This document shows positions 1 to 12,165 of a stretch of 64,000 nucleotides of DNA, piece after piece. The notes under the pieces are model-generated. The model saw only the letters and a list, made by a program, of their open reading frames with translations, had not been told where the DNA came from and ran no database searches. Position numbers and translations under genes: made by a program. Source of the DNA: Panulirus ornatus (taxonomy: Eukaryota > Arthropoda > Malacostraca > Decapoda > Palinuridae); the NCBI RefSeq assembly GCF_036320965.1, contig NC_092241.1, positions 21,208,772 through 21,272,771 of the forward strand, read 5' to 3'. How positions within the stretch are numbered: position 1 is the stretch's first letter; each line of letters opens with the position of its first letter.

Positions 1-3000
1 AATTGCGCCAACCACCACACACAGCAACAACAGTACTCACCACCACACACAGCAACAACAGTCTCACCACCACACACAGCAACAACAGTACTCACCACCA
101 CACACAGCAACAACAGTACTCACCACCACACACAGCAACAACAGTACTCACCACCAAACACAGCAACAACAGTACTCACCACCACACACAGCAACAACAG
201 TGCCCACCACCACACACAGCAACAACAGTACTCACCACCTCACACAGCAACAACAGTACTCACCACCACACACAGCAACAACAGTACTCACCACCACACA
301 CAGCAACAACAGTACTCACCACCACACACAGCAACAACAGTGCCCACCACCACACACAGCAACAATAGTACTCACCACCACACACAGCAACAACAGTACT
401 CACCACCACACACAGCAACAACAGTACTCACCACCACACACAGCAACAACAGTGCCCACCACCACACACAGCAACAACAGTACTCACCACCACACACAGC
501 AACAACAGTACTCACCACTACACACAGCAACAACAGTACTCACCACCACACACAGCAACAACAATACTCACCACCACACACAGCAACAACAGTACTAACC
601 ACCACACACAGCAACAACAGTACTCACCACCACACACAGCGACAACAGTACTCACCACCACACACGGCAACAACAGTACTCACCACCACACACAGCAACA
701 ACAGTACTCACCACCACACACAGCAACAACAGTGCCCACCATCACACACAGCAACAACAGTACTCATCACCACACACAGCAACAACAGTGCCCACCACCA
801 CACACAGCAACAACATAGCCCACCACCACACACAGCAACAAAAGTACTCACCACCACACACAGCAACAACAGTGCCCACCACCACACACAGCAACAACAG
901 TGCCCACCACCACACACAACAACAACAGTGCCCACCACCACACACAGCAACAACAGTACTCACCACCACACACAGCAACAACAGTGCCCACCACCACACA
1001 CAGCAAAAACAGTGCCCACCACCACACACAACAAAAACAGTACTCACTACCACACACAGCAAGAACAGTACTCACCACCACACACAGCAACAACAGTACT
1101 CACCACCACACACAGCAACAACAGTGCCCACCACCACACACGGCAACAACAGTACTCACCACCACACACAGCTACAACAGTGCCCACCACCACACACAGC
1201 AACAACAGTACTCACCACCACACACAGCAACAACAGTGCCCACCACCACACACAGCAACAACAGTACTCACCACCACACACAGCAACAACAGCACTCACC
1301 ACCACACACAACAACAACAGTACTCACCACCACACACAGCAACAACAGTACTCACCACCACACACAGCAACAACAGTGCCCACCACCACACACAGCAACA
1401 ACAGTACTCACCACCTCACACAGCAACAACAGTACTCACCACCACACACAGCAACAACAGTACTCACCACCACACACAGCAACAACAGTACTCACCACCA
1501 CACACAGCAACAACAGCACTCACCACCACACACAGCAACAACAGTACTCACCACCACACACAGCAACAACAGTACTCACCAACACACACAGCAACAACAG
1601 TGCCCACCACCACACACAGCAACAACAGTACTCACCACCACACACAGCAACAACAGTACTCACCACCACACACAGCAACAACAGTACTCACCACCACACA
1701 GCAACAACAGTGCCCACCAACACACAAAACAACAATAGTGCCCACCACCACACACAACAACAATAGTGCCCATCACCACACACAACAACAACAGTGCCCA
1801 TCACCACACACAGCAACAACAGTGGCCATCACCACACACAGCAACAACAGTACTCACCACCACACACAGCAACAACAGTACTCACCACCACACACAGCAA
1901 CAACAGTGCCCACCACCACACACAGCAACAACAGTACTCACCACCACACACAGCAACAATAGTGCCCACCACCACACACAGCAACAACAGTACTCACCAC
2001 CACACACAGCAACAACAGCACTCACCACACACACAGCAACAACAGTACTCACCACCACACACAGCAACAACAGTACTCACCACCACACACAGCAACAATA
2101 GTGCCCACCACCACACACAGCAACAACAGTACTCACCACCACACACAGCAACAACAGCACTCACCACCACACACAGCAACAACAGTACTCACCACCACAC
2201 ACAGCAACAACAGTACTCACCAACACACACAGCAACAACAGTGCCCACCACCACACACAGCAACAACAGTACTCACCACCACGCACAGCAACAACAGTAC
2301 TCACCACCACACACAGCAACAACAGTACTCACCACCACACACAGCAACAAGAGTACTCACCACCACACACAGCAACAACAGCACTCACCACCACACACAG
2401 CAACAACAGTACTCACCACCACACACAGCAACAACAGTACTCACCAACACACACAGCAACAACAGTGTCCACCACCACACACAGCGACAACAGTACTCAC
2501 CACCACACACAGCAACAATAGTGCCCACCACCACACACAGCAACAACAGTACTCACCACCACACAGCAACAACAGTGCCCACCAACACACAAAGCAACAA
2601 TAGTGCCCACCACCACACACAGCAACAACAGTACTCACCACCACACACAGCAACAACAGTACTCACCACCACACACAGCGACAACAATGCTCACCACCAC
2701 ACACAGCAACAACGGTGCCCACTACCCCACACAGCAGCAACAGTACTCACCACCACACACAGCAACAACAGTACTCACCACCACACACAGCAACAACAGT
2801 ACTCACCACCACACAGCAACAACAACAGTACTCACCACCACACACAGCAACAACAGTGCCCACCACCACACACAGCAACAACAGTACTCACCACCACACA
2901 CAGCAACAACAGCGCCCACCACCACACACAGCAACAACAGTGCTCACCACCAAACTGAGCAACAACATATCACCGCCACACAGCAACAACAGTGCCACCA

Positions 3001-3430
3001 CCACACACAGCAACAACAGTGCCCATCACCACACAGCAACAACAGTGCCACCACCACACACAGCAACAACAGTGCCCATCACCACACACAGCAACAACAG
3101 TACTCACCACCACACACAGCAACAACAGTACTCACCACCACACACAGCAACAACAGTACTCACCACCACACACAGCGACAACAGTACTCACCACCACACA
3201 CAGCAACAACGGTGCCCACTACCCCACACAGCAGCAACAGTACTCACCACCACACACAGCGACAGCATATCACCACCACACACAACAACAACAGTACTCA
3301 CCACCACACACAGCGACAGCATATCACCACCACACACAGCAACAACAGTTCTCACCACCACACACAACAACAACAGTACTCACCACCACACACAGCAACA
3401 ACATGTCACCACCACACACAACAACAGTAG
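1..3430. repeat. 28-bp minisatellite, about 120 copies
   Basis: Tandem array of a 28-bp unit built from ACACAGCAACAACAG followed by TACTCACCACCAC or TGCCCACCACCAC. It starts at the window edge, so it extends further left. The two variants (AGTACT or AGTGCC) are interspersed, with scattered substitutions and a few shortened units. Because 28 is not a multiple of 3 and the unit has no frequent stop, all three + frames give the same cyclic 28-residue peptide rich in Thr, His, Gln and Asn (for example THHHTQQQQYSPP), producing open frames of up to 540 codons. These are by-products of the repeat, not genes. The last ~450 bp (2960-3430) is irregular, with units ending in CATATCACC. Confidence 0.95.
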
Positions 3431-5269
3431 CAACAAGACCACGAGTATCTGTCAGAAAGAGAAAAGAAATCATCTTTGACAAATAGCTACAACAGCAAAA
3501 TAAAGTAACAGACGTCACAAAAAAAGACAGAAAACACGAATGTTGAATTTGTGTTTGAAATAACTATGTGTGAAAAAACCCCACAACTTCGTCACCAAGA
3601 CTCACGTCCACTATGAACAACTATGGGAAGTAATCACCGGATACTTGACTCCTGGTTACCCAGAACGAAGATGGCGGAAGGACCTTGTTGATGCTGCTAA
3701 ATGAAAATTTACCAAACAAAGAAGACGATATTTTCAGATTGGCGAGCCGTGAAAAGATTAATATGCTTTGGATTAATATCATCAGTAACAACAGAGCCTC
3801 GAAACTGGTGGAGGTTTGAAAAAGCTGGAGACAGATTCGACAGTGCTGGTAACGAGAGTCTTTTGAATGAGCCAGCCAGAATAAAGTCTAATCGAGGGCC
3901 CAGATATAACACCAAAGTTATAAAGAAGAAGAAAAAGTAATATTTATTGCATGAAAGATATTGAGAAGCGAGATTTAGCTTTAAACGGTACTTCTCATTA
4001 GTGGAAATTGGTGGTATAGATTTTGGTACCTTGAGAAGAATTTATCTTTTTCTTTTAGGTCATTGTAAATTCTCTAGAGACAACCAGATTTTAGAGTTCT
4101 ATTATTTGGAAATGTGAATAATCTTAGTGAAATTCAAAATATCCGTGATCAGCTTTTACTACTAGTTATATACTGAAGCTCTTTGAATATATGGATATTT
4201 TTGCCTTTCTGAATAAGAACACAATATACAAACACCTGATCAATCAGTAGGCTACATTACGATTGGTACGTATTATTCCACCAACGCAGAAGACGTGATG
4301 CAAAAAGGGAACATGAATGTGAGTCAAAATAATCTAGATATTCGTCATTTCAGTCACAATATTACTCATTCTAAAACTATTTTGATCTCTACAGTTAATC
4401 GGTATACGTCCTTGTAGACTCACAAGGACCTGATGATATCAGTCATCTCAGTCAAAACAAGACAGAAGCAACCACAAAGTTGATTTTGAATTTGACCAAA
4501 ATTTTGCTATTTTGAAATTCAGAGGTCATATCTTGAATAATCTTATATGACATCATTTTAATCACAAAAGTTGATCGAGACACAGTTTTGGACATGCAAC
4601 TCGAAACTGAAACACTAACTTGAGTACAAATGTAATGAGTATATAACACCTGTAGATTCCATATTAACCCATTATTGACGTGAAAGGTTTCCTATCAAAA
4701 TAGTTCCTAGGAAACGATTCTTTAACAGTGTCATTTCTAATGAGTCTCCAAAGTTATCAGAATGCACAGGAACCCAAGAGCTCTGTAGTGAAGGCTTGAT
4801 TCTCGTATCAGATTGTGTTGGCATCATTAACCTAAGACCCACACAGGAATAAGCATCATTCTGCATTTATAGTTAAATAGAAAGTAAAGTGTAATTCAAA
4901 AAACGTTTTATGTTCACGTGTATGTAAATCAGGATCAAAGTCTACGACAGACACTTAGTAAAACCTCGGTGAATTGAAGATAGATTTCTTTGTTGAATGT
5001 TATACATTCTAGACTCATACTTTACGCTGTGTGACACTTCAAAGGCGAGGGTAGAAAATGCGAGAATCATGACTACGAACTTCACATAGGAACGGAACTG
5101 AATATAATTGAGGATATTCAACCAGTCATTCAGAATTAGGATGAAAACCTGCTCCCATTCAAACGTTGCACGTGACCTGTACATTCAATAAGAATGAGGT
5201 AGACCTGGATATGGATCACCAGACATTTTATATTCCACCTGTAGGGTGCGACTTTTATACCATCTTTTC
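3431..5269. other. Unassigned AT-rich sequence, no gene seen
   Basis: Frames are short (at most ~80 codons, for example 3701-3940) and show no recognisable motif. No tandem repeat or mobile-element signature was found by eye. It could hold intron or intergenic DNA. Confidence 0.6.
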
Positions 5270-5335
5270 TTTTTACCCTGGAGGCTCCAGTCACGAACAA
5301 AAGTCCACATCAAGGCTAGGCCTTAATTGAAATAC
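5270..5335 (-). mobile_element. Detached 3' tail of a jockey/CR1-like LINE
   Basis: On the minus strand this stretch matches the sequence just after the final coding frame of the LINE at 5640-8515. GGCTCCAGTCACGAACAAAA and CCACATCAAGGCTAGGCC here are the complement of the GTCCGTGACTGGAGTC and GGCCTCGATGTGG blocks at 8457-8505, with a few substitutions. No coding part is attached, as expected for an extremely 5'-truncated LINE insertion. Confidence 0.6.
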
Positions 5336-5639
5336 AAATAGGAATAAAAAGGATTATGAGAGGTAGAAATAAGGGAAAGCATTTACGAGTTTGGAGGTGA
5401 AAAACCTGTCTTTCAAAATGTGCCAGTTCATAATCATTGATAGATACGTGAGAAAGTAGAAAGTTTCAAAGCTTCCAGGTGTAGGGAAAGAGACGGTTAT
5501 CAAAACGGCCCTGCTGTGAAATGCCAACGTGCCACATAGTGATCTTGTGAGGCAACAGTTTGCTAAGTGTTGCGTAGTCTACTTAGTATTGGGGGCATAC
5601 AAGCCTGCCTGACTCTACTGCCATTGAGAAGAAGGGCTC

Positions 5640-8515
5640 TGGCAGTATAGTACACCTCCTCCCACGACCTTTCCCTCACTGTAGGACATTCCTCTTTTTC
5701 TATTCACTATACCAACATTCGTGGTCTCTCTAATAACCTTTCCTCAGTTGAACACCATCTGTCTAAGTGCCTCTCTTAACATCTTACATTTCTCTGAGAC
5801 ACAATTGCCTAATGATGTTTCCCTTGGTCCCTGTTTCATATCTAACTATAACCTCCACTTGCTATTCCGGTTTAAAGGTGGTGTTTGTGCTTATTCTATC
5901 ATCAACACCCCTGTTGCACGCCTCAAGGGCCTTGAGTCCCCAAACTTTGATGTTATATGGGTCAAGGTCTGTTTCCCTACTACCACGCTTGTCCTCTGTT
6001 TCATCTATTGCTCTCCTAATTCTAAAACTTCCATATCGTTCTTTGACTATCTAGCTCCTGCCATGAGACTATTACACCCTCTCATCCATAAACCGAGATC
6101 CTCTACCTCGGGGATTTCAACGTTTACCATAGGGAATGGTTCAATTATTCTCATACAGATGGTGGAGAGATCGAAGCCCTCACGTTCTTCATACTCAATT
6201 ATTTAGAGCAGGTTATCTCCCACCCTACCCATATACCTGACCGCTGTGACCACTCTCCTAATATTTTGGATTTGTTTTTCACCTCTAATCCACCTCACTG
6301 TGAATACATAATCTCGCCCCCAAGTTGGTTTATTCGATCACACTCTCATAAATGTATCTATTCTAAAATCACATCCCCCTCCAGCAGTCCCTTCTAAGCG
6401 TAAATACTAGCAACTGAGCAAAGCTGACTGAAATAACTTACGTAACTTCTTTTCTAACTTTCTTTGGGTAAATTACTGCCTCTTATGCGGAAATGAAAGC
6501 ATTTAGCCCCTCTTCCTCCAAGATGACGACTTCATCCAATCCATGGTTCAACCGTTCCTGTTCTGAGGACATTCAGGAACAGGATCAGGAATATCGGGAT
6601 TGCAAAAACTCTCCTTCCTCTGGCTCCCATTGAGGTTATATCACTGCTCGTAATCGCAGCAAGGACGTTATCCGTGAGGCAAACCGTTCTTTAATTCAAA
6701 GGAAGTGTGATAACTTCTACTCGTCATCCACTGATAGGTCTTTCTAGTCTCTAGCTAAGGGAATCTCAAACAACTTTTGTCGCTCTAATTTTTCTTTAAT
6801 TTTCCGTTCTGACGGTACTATAGCTGTCTCTCTTTGGTTTCCGTTTCTCCCTTGACTCCACCTTGGATGACTTTAACTTTCCTTCACCCCCTGATGCTCC
6901 TCTTACTAACCCTATACCTCTTCCCGTAATCTCTTTTCGGACTGTCCAAAAAGGCGCCTCTTTCTCTGAACACAAGCAAGGTCATGATGGTATCCATCCT
7001 CATGTAGTGAAAGAGTGTGCCTCTGAACTGCACCTGTGATTGCATGTCTTTTCCGCCAAAACTTTTCCTTCTCTTTGGAAACATGCTTTGATACTTCCAA
7101 TCCCTATGAAGCGTTACTATTCTGACCCCACACCCCCACACCCATTGCTTTGTCATCAACCATTTCCAAAACACCTCGAAAACCAGTCCTCTCTGATCAA
7201 CAGTATGGCTTCCGTTTGGGGAGAGCCACTGGTGATATTATTTCCTATCTGAATAATGTCTGGTCATCATTTGTGAGAGGTTTGGGGAGTCATATGCAGT
7301 TGCTCCTGACATGTCTAAGGCTTTTGACAGGATGTGGCTTTGGGATCTCATCTCTAAGCTCTCCTGTTCTGGATTCCCTCCCTCACTTTGCTCCTTCATA
7401 TCTAGCTTCTTCTCCGGCCGATCTATCTCTGTGTTTGTTGATTGATCAGACTCCCCCCTTTTCTCCACCAACAGCGGTGTCCCTTAAGTTTCTGTCCTGT
7501 CCCCTACACTTTTTTTCGCCTTTTTTTTCAACGATCTTCTCTCCACAAATAATCTAGAGCACTCATACGCTGCCGACTCAACACTGCATTCATCGACATC
7601 CTTAAATTCTGCTCCCTCTTCTCTCACTTGATCGCCATTTCGTCTTGACACAGCTTCCTTAATAAATTCAGACTTGGAACGGATATCTCAGTGGGGCACA
7701 TAAAATCTTGCTAAGTTTAATGCCTCCAAGACCCAATGTCTATCCATCTCTCTCTATCGAAAACTCCTCACAACTCTTGTCACTCCTTTGACAATTTTGT
7801 AATTCCACCTCCTGACTCAATGAACATAATTGGTATTACTGTAACATTCACTCTTTCTTGGAAATCCCACATTACGGGAATAGCCAAGTCTGCCTCTAAG
7901 AAACTGGGTGTCCTCTTTAGATGTCGAAACTTCTCCTCTGAGCAGTAGCTCCGTTTATACAAGGGATTGATTTGTCCTTGTATGGAGTACTGCTCTCACA
8001 TTTGGAGTGGCTCTAGCTCTGTATCCTTACTTGACAGTGTTGAGTCAAAAGCAGTTCGACTTATAAACTGTCGTAGATTAACCTCCAAACTTGACCCCCT
8101 TGTCCTACGCCACAACGTTGGTTTACTTCCCCTCTTCTATAGGTATTACTTTGGTTTATGCTCCCAAGAGCTGGCTGCCTGCGTGACCCCACCACTAGTT
8201 AGATCACGCAATACTCGTCAAGCTGCTGCGTCACATGAATGTTGTGTAGTCGTTTGCAACTCAAGATTGGGCCGTTATGATACCTGTCTCTTTCATTGCA
8301 CATTGAAACTTTGGAACTCTCTACCCTCTCAAGTCTTTCCCAATAGCTATGACCTGACACACTCAAAAGACATGTTTCTCTCTTTCTCAAAAATTTGTAA
8401 ATATTCTCTATTGTCTTTTTTTTCCATTTCATAATTCTCCCTATATTTCAATTATGGCCCGGCCTCGATGTGGGCTTTTGTCCGTGACTGGAGTCTTCAA
8501 CATAAAAAAGTCAGC
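5640..8515 (+). pseudogene. Decayed jockey/CR1-like non-LTR retrotransposon
   Basis: A LINE polyprotein can be followed through several frames. An AP-endonuclease-like part lies at 5721-6200 (SETQLPNDVS, then FIYCSPNS, in the order of an APE fold). A reverse-transcriptase part lies around 7190-7450 (QYGFRLGRATGDIISYL, then a damaged AFD-type motif). The C-terminal thumb and tail lie at 7790-8430 (IGITVTFTLSWKSHI, CMEYCSHIWSG, LWNSLPSQVFPNSYDL). The family encodes endonuclease plus RT for target-primed reverse transcription. This copy is broken by many frameshifts and stops and cannot be functional. The 3' tail runs to about 8515 (CGATGTGGGCTTTTGTCCGTGACTGG in two overlapping blocks). Clade (jockey or CR1-like) is uncertain; it is clearly not the RTE family seen later in the window. 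Confidence 0.75.
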
Positions 8516-10610
8516 TCTCAGGAGCAAAAACTAAAGTGATACCTATGGAAGAGGGAAATTAAACCAACACTGCAGCGTAAAGCAAGAGGGTCAAGTTTGA
8601 AAGTTAGCCTGGGAGAGTTTATAAGTCGGATTTTTTTTGACTCAGCTCTGTTGAGTGAGGATGCGGAAATAGAACCACCCCACATGTGGGAGCAGTACTC
8701 CTTACACGGACGAATCAATCCTTTGTATAAACAGTGTAACTGGTCGCAAGAAAAGAAACTTTAATATCTAAACAGGACATCTATCTTTTTTTTAGGCAGA
8801 CTTGCGTATTTCTGTGATGTGGGGTTTCCAAGAAAAAATGGATATTGCAGTAATACCAAGTATGTTTACTGAGTCAAGAGGTAGAATTACAGAACCATCA
8901 AAGGAGAGTGGAAAATTGTTGAGTTTTCGATAGTGAGATGAGTAGAAACTGCGTCTTGGAGGTTTCGTCTACACTCTGAGATATTTTGCCCAAGTATGAG
9001 TTTACTGAGGAAGTTATGTCAAGACGAAATGCAAATCGCGTGAGAGATAAGCAGAATTGAAGGATGTGGAGGAATGCTGTGTTGAGTCGTTAGTGCATGA
9101 GTGCATTTGGTTATTCACGGAAGAGGGGAAAATGTTGATAAAAAAGAGAAAAAGGGGTAGGAGATAGAATAGAACTTTGAGGGACATCGCTCCTAGTGGA
9201 GGCTGATCCATCGACAACCACGGAAATAGCTAGGCCGGTGAGAAAGCTAGATATGATGAGCAAAGCGAGGGAGGGAAGTCAAAAGAAGGGAGCTAAGAGA
9301 TGAGACCCTGCCAAACCGTGTCGAATGCTTTGGACATGAAAAGGGCAAGTACATAGGATTCTCCTATATCTTTCATGGATGATGACCAGGCAATAGTAAA
9401 ATAGAAAAGAATATCACCAGTCAATCTCACTTTAAAGAAGCCATACTGGTGATCAGAGAGAAAACTGAGATTCAAGACGTTAAAGGATTCGGAAGTTGAC
9501 AAGGGATTCAAACATTTTGGAAATGGTAGATGTCAGACTATCAGGACAATAGTTCGAGCAGTTGGAAGAGTTACCCATCTTAGGGATGAGATGTACCACC
9601 ACGCGCTTCCATGAAGGAAAAGTTTTATTTTCGAATTAGAAACGGAACAGAAGAGCAAACACAGATGCAAGTTCATAGGCACACTCTTTCAGTACTAGGG
9701 GATGGAGCATCAGGGGGTGAAGGAATGATAAATTCATCCATGGTGGAGTTAGAGGAGAAACGGGAACCAGAGATAGCTACTTCATCTACGAGAGAGACAA
9801 CTACAACGCTCTCAGGACAGAAAAGTGAAAAAAGAAGAGCGGCTGAAGTTGTTAGCGGTGGATGAGGAGGAGAGGTTGTCACACTTCCTTTGAATATAGA
9901 AACGCTTTTCCTCACGGAAACGTGCTTACATCGATTACGGGCAGTGATGGAAATTAGATGGGAACCGGAGGAAGGAAAGTTTTTCCCAAGCCCGATATGC
10001 CTGATCCCTTGCCTGAATGGCTTCAAAACAGGAATGGCTGAACCATGAATTGGATGAAGAGATCGTCATGGAGGTAGAGAGGATAAATGCTCCTATTCCA
10101 CATGAATAACCTCTGCTATGAGTTTGACGGAGACAAAATCATCACCACATTAAAAACAGTAATTTACCCAAGGAAAGCCAGGAAAAAAGTTACGTAAGTT
10201 ACTGCGGTCAGCTATGTTCAGGTGCCAGTATTCACGCTTAGAAGGGGCTTCTTGAGGAGAAGGTGCCTTTAGAATAGATACCTTTATGAGAGTTTGATCA
10301 AATTACCTACGTGTAGGCGAGATTGTCTGGTTACAGCGGGATGGATTAGACGTGAAAAACAAATCCAGAATATTAAGAGAGTGGTCACAGCGGTCAAGAA
10401 TATGGGTAGGATGGGAGAGGACGTGTTCGAGATCATTAAGAATGGAGAACGTGAGGACCTCGATTCCCTCTAACATCCGTATGGGAGGAACGTTGAAATC
10501 CTCCAAGTAGTGGGTCTTGGCTTGCGGGTGAGATGCTGCAGTCTCATAGCAGGAACTTAGACAATCGATGACGCTGGTTGAGCTGTGTGATATCCTCATG
10601 ACCACACTGG
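8516..10610 (-). pseudogene. Second decayed copy of the jockey/CR1-like LINE, inverted
   Basis: Read on the minus strand, the same protein blocks appear in LINE order from right to left. The C-terminal end of the endonuclease is at 10303-10605 (YLEDFNVPP, ILDLFFTSNPSRC). The linker is at 9673-10026 (GKNFPSSGSHLISITARNRC). The RT start is at 9293-9511 (SDHQYGFFKVRLTGDILFY, MSKAFDTVW). The C-terminal thumb is at 8518-8718 (CKEYCSHMWGGS, RLTFKLDPL). It lies tail to tail with the + copy that ends near 8515. The 5' half of the endonuclease is missing and every segment is in a different frame. The + strand frame at 9611-9865 is only its antisense shadow. Confidence 0.72.
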
Positions 10611-10930
10611 TCCTGGTTAACAGTATGAAACCCTCATGGCAAGGATGGTGATAGTTGAACGGCTGATGTCTTCATGGCTAGACTGCTTCTGTCAAATATC
10701 AGAATAACTTTTGAATGGAAAAAGGAATATTCATCAAGCTATTCACAACGTGTATCAGACCAAACCTAAGTAAGCTTCATAAGTCTCGTCTTGGCATAAG
10801 CAGCACAAACGTCTAATTGAAAGTGTGCAGAGACAAACGACAAAGATGACACCTGCAGTAAGGGAGCTAAGCAACAGAGAAAGGTTGGGGACTGTTGAAT
10901 TTCCCACCATGGAGGACAGAAGAGTAGAGA
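10611..10930. other. Unassigned sequence between LINE remnants
   Basis: I see no motif, repeat or credible reading frame. It may include the decayed start of the neighbouring LINE fragments. Confidence 0.4.
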
Positions 10931-10934
10931 GTGG

Positions 10935-11240
10935 CCTAATCTTTTATGTTTTTGAATCAATACGATGAGGTCGACAGGTATAGTGTTGGAGCTACCACAG
11001 TGCACGACAAAAAGCTGAAGAAGAGACCTTTTACAAAGGATACAAATAAGTACCTCTTCAGCAGCAGGGTGGTAGATGACTGCAGCAAGCTAAGAGACAA
11101 ATTAGTGAATGCAGGAAGTATAGAACAGTTTAAGAACCTAACTTACGGCAGAGAATATTTAAGAGATGGGGCCCCACGATTGTAAACTCCCTTCAAGTTG
11201 TGTGAGAATAGGTAATCATGTAGGTAATTACACACGTGCA
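10935..11240 (+). pseudogene. C-terminal scrap of another LINE
   Basis: The frame 10946-11185 contains KKLKKRPFTKDTNKYLFSSR, then VVDDCSKLRDKLVNAGSIEQF and a terminal RDGAPRL. This resembles the tail that follows the RT domain in many invertebrate CR1-like LINEs, where a Lys-rich start, an F-S-R-V-V block, a W-N-x-L-P-like block (here C-S-K-L-R) and F-K follow in order. The following GGTAATCATGTAGGTAATTACACAC is typical of a short 3' UTR with a tetranucleotide-like end. No RT domain precedes it, so it is a 5'-truncated copy. Assignment rests on memory of the family pattern. Confidence 0.5.
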
Positions 11241-11824
11241 CGGATACATCTATATTTCGAATACAAATCTATATCATTTTGTCATGTGGCCCAATTTCCG
11301 GAGCATTTCTTAACCATCTGCATGGACATAATGCCTATATATAATCACTCATGAGCGATTATCATGAGTAATAGATTGTCTCTGTTTCTACTTCGTATAT
11401 AATGATGATTTTCATTTGTCACTCACAGTCAAAGTTGTCTTGCAGCGAACTCTGAGATACGAAGGTTGTCTCACCTGCGAGAAGTAAGTGACAATTTGTT
11501 TTTGCAGCGATGTTCATCATCCTCAGAACATTTCACAGCTATGCTTCCCTTGGTTTGTCTTGGTTCTCATACCAATGTTCTCCTTTTCATGCTTCAGTCC
11601 TTCTCGCATCACTTTAATTATGTGGATAAGTGTATTCACTGGATGGTTTGGGTAGTGGATACATTGTAGAGTATCATTGTATATGCTGAAGGAGAGAATG
11701 TTAATGTGGAAAATGAATTAAGTGATATCTTTGAACAGTAATGTTTCCTGTCATTTGATCTGCTACTAAAAACAAAAACAAAGTACTATATGTGTTTATG
11801 TTTTTTGTTTCGTATGATTCTCTG
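11241..11824. other. Unassigned AT-rich sequence
   Basis: Short frames only (11466-11669 is the longest, 67 codons, without a motif). No repeat recognised. Confidence 0.4.
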
Positions 11825-12165
11825 TTTAGGCTTCATTATGTAATGGAAGAACTGTTTTATTTTAGTCGAGGTTTCCTTATATATGGAAAACATCTCTTCA
11901 ATCTGGTCGAAGCTTCATAAGTGTGTGATAGGAACAGCTCCAACCTAGTTGAAACTTCATTTTGTATAGGAAGAGCCTCTTCAATCTGGTAAAAGCTTCA
12001 TTAAGTGATTAAGTGTGTGCAAAAAACTCTAGTCGAAGCTTCATTATGTAACGGAAAGAACGACTTCAGTTTAGGTGAGGCTTCAAAATGTGAGAAGAGC
12101 CACTTCAGTATAGTGAAAGCTTTATCATGTATGGGAAACCTTTCTCAGTCTAGTCTAACATTGTT
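11825..12165. repeat. Old, diverged tandem repeat of about 60 bp
   Basis: Five to six degenerate units are visible. Each has a core GTCGAAGCTTCATTATGTA (variants GTCGAGGTTTCCTTATATA, GTTGAAACTTCATTTTGTA, GTGAAAGCTTTATCATGTA) followed by ggaaGAgC..cTTCAgTcT. Spacing varies from about 50 to 70 bp. The array is much more decayed than the other minisatellites here. Confidence 0.6.

Noticed and set aside
340..1962. 540-codon open frame rich in His, Gln and Thr
   Set aside because: It is only the 28-bp repeat read in one of three equivalent frames; there is no start context, unique sequence or end signal.
3701..3940. 79-codon frame as a small gene
   Set aside because: No motif, and no codon or context support; an equally open frame lies antisense.
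9611..9865. 84-codon + strand frame as a gene
   Set aside because: It is antisense to the linker of the inverted jockey/CR1-like LINE.
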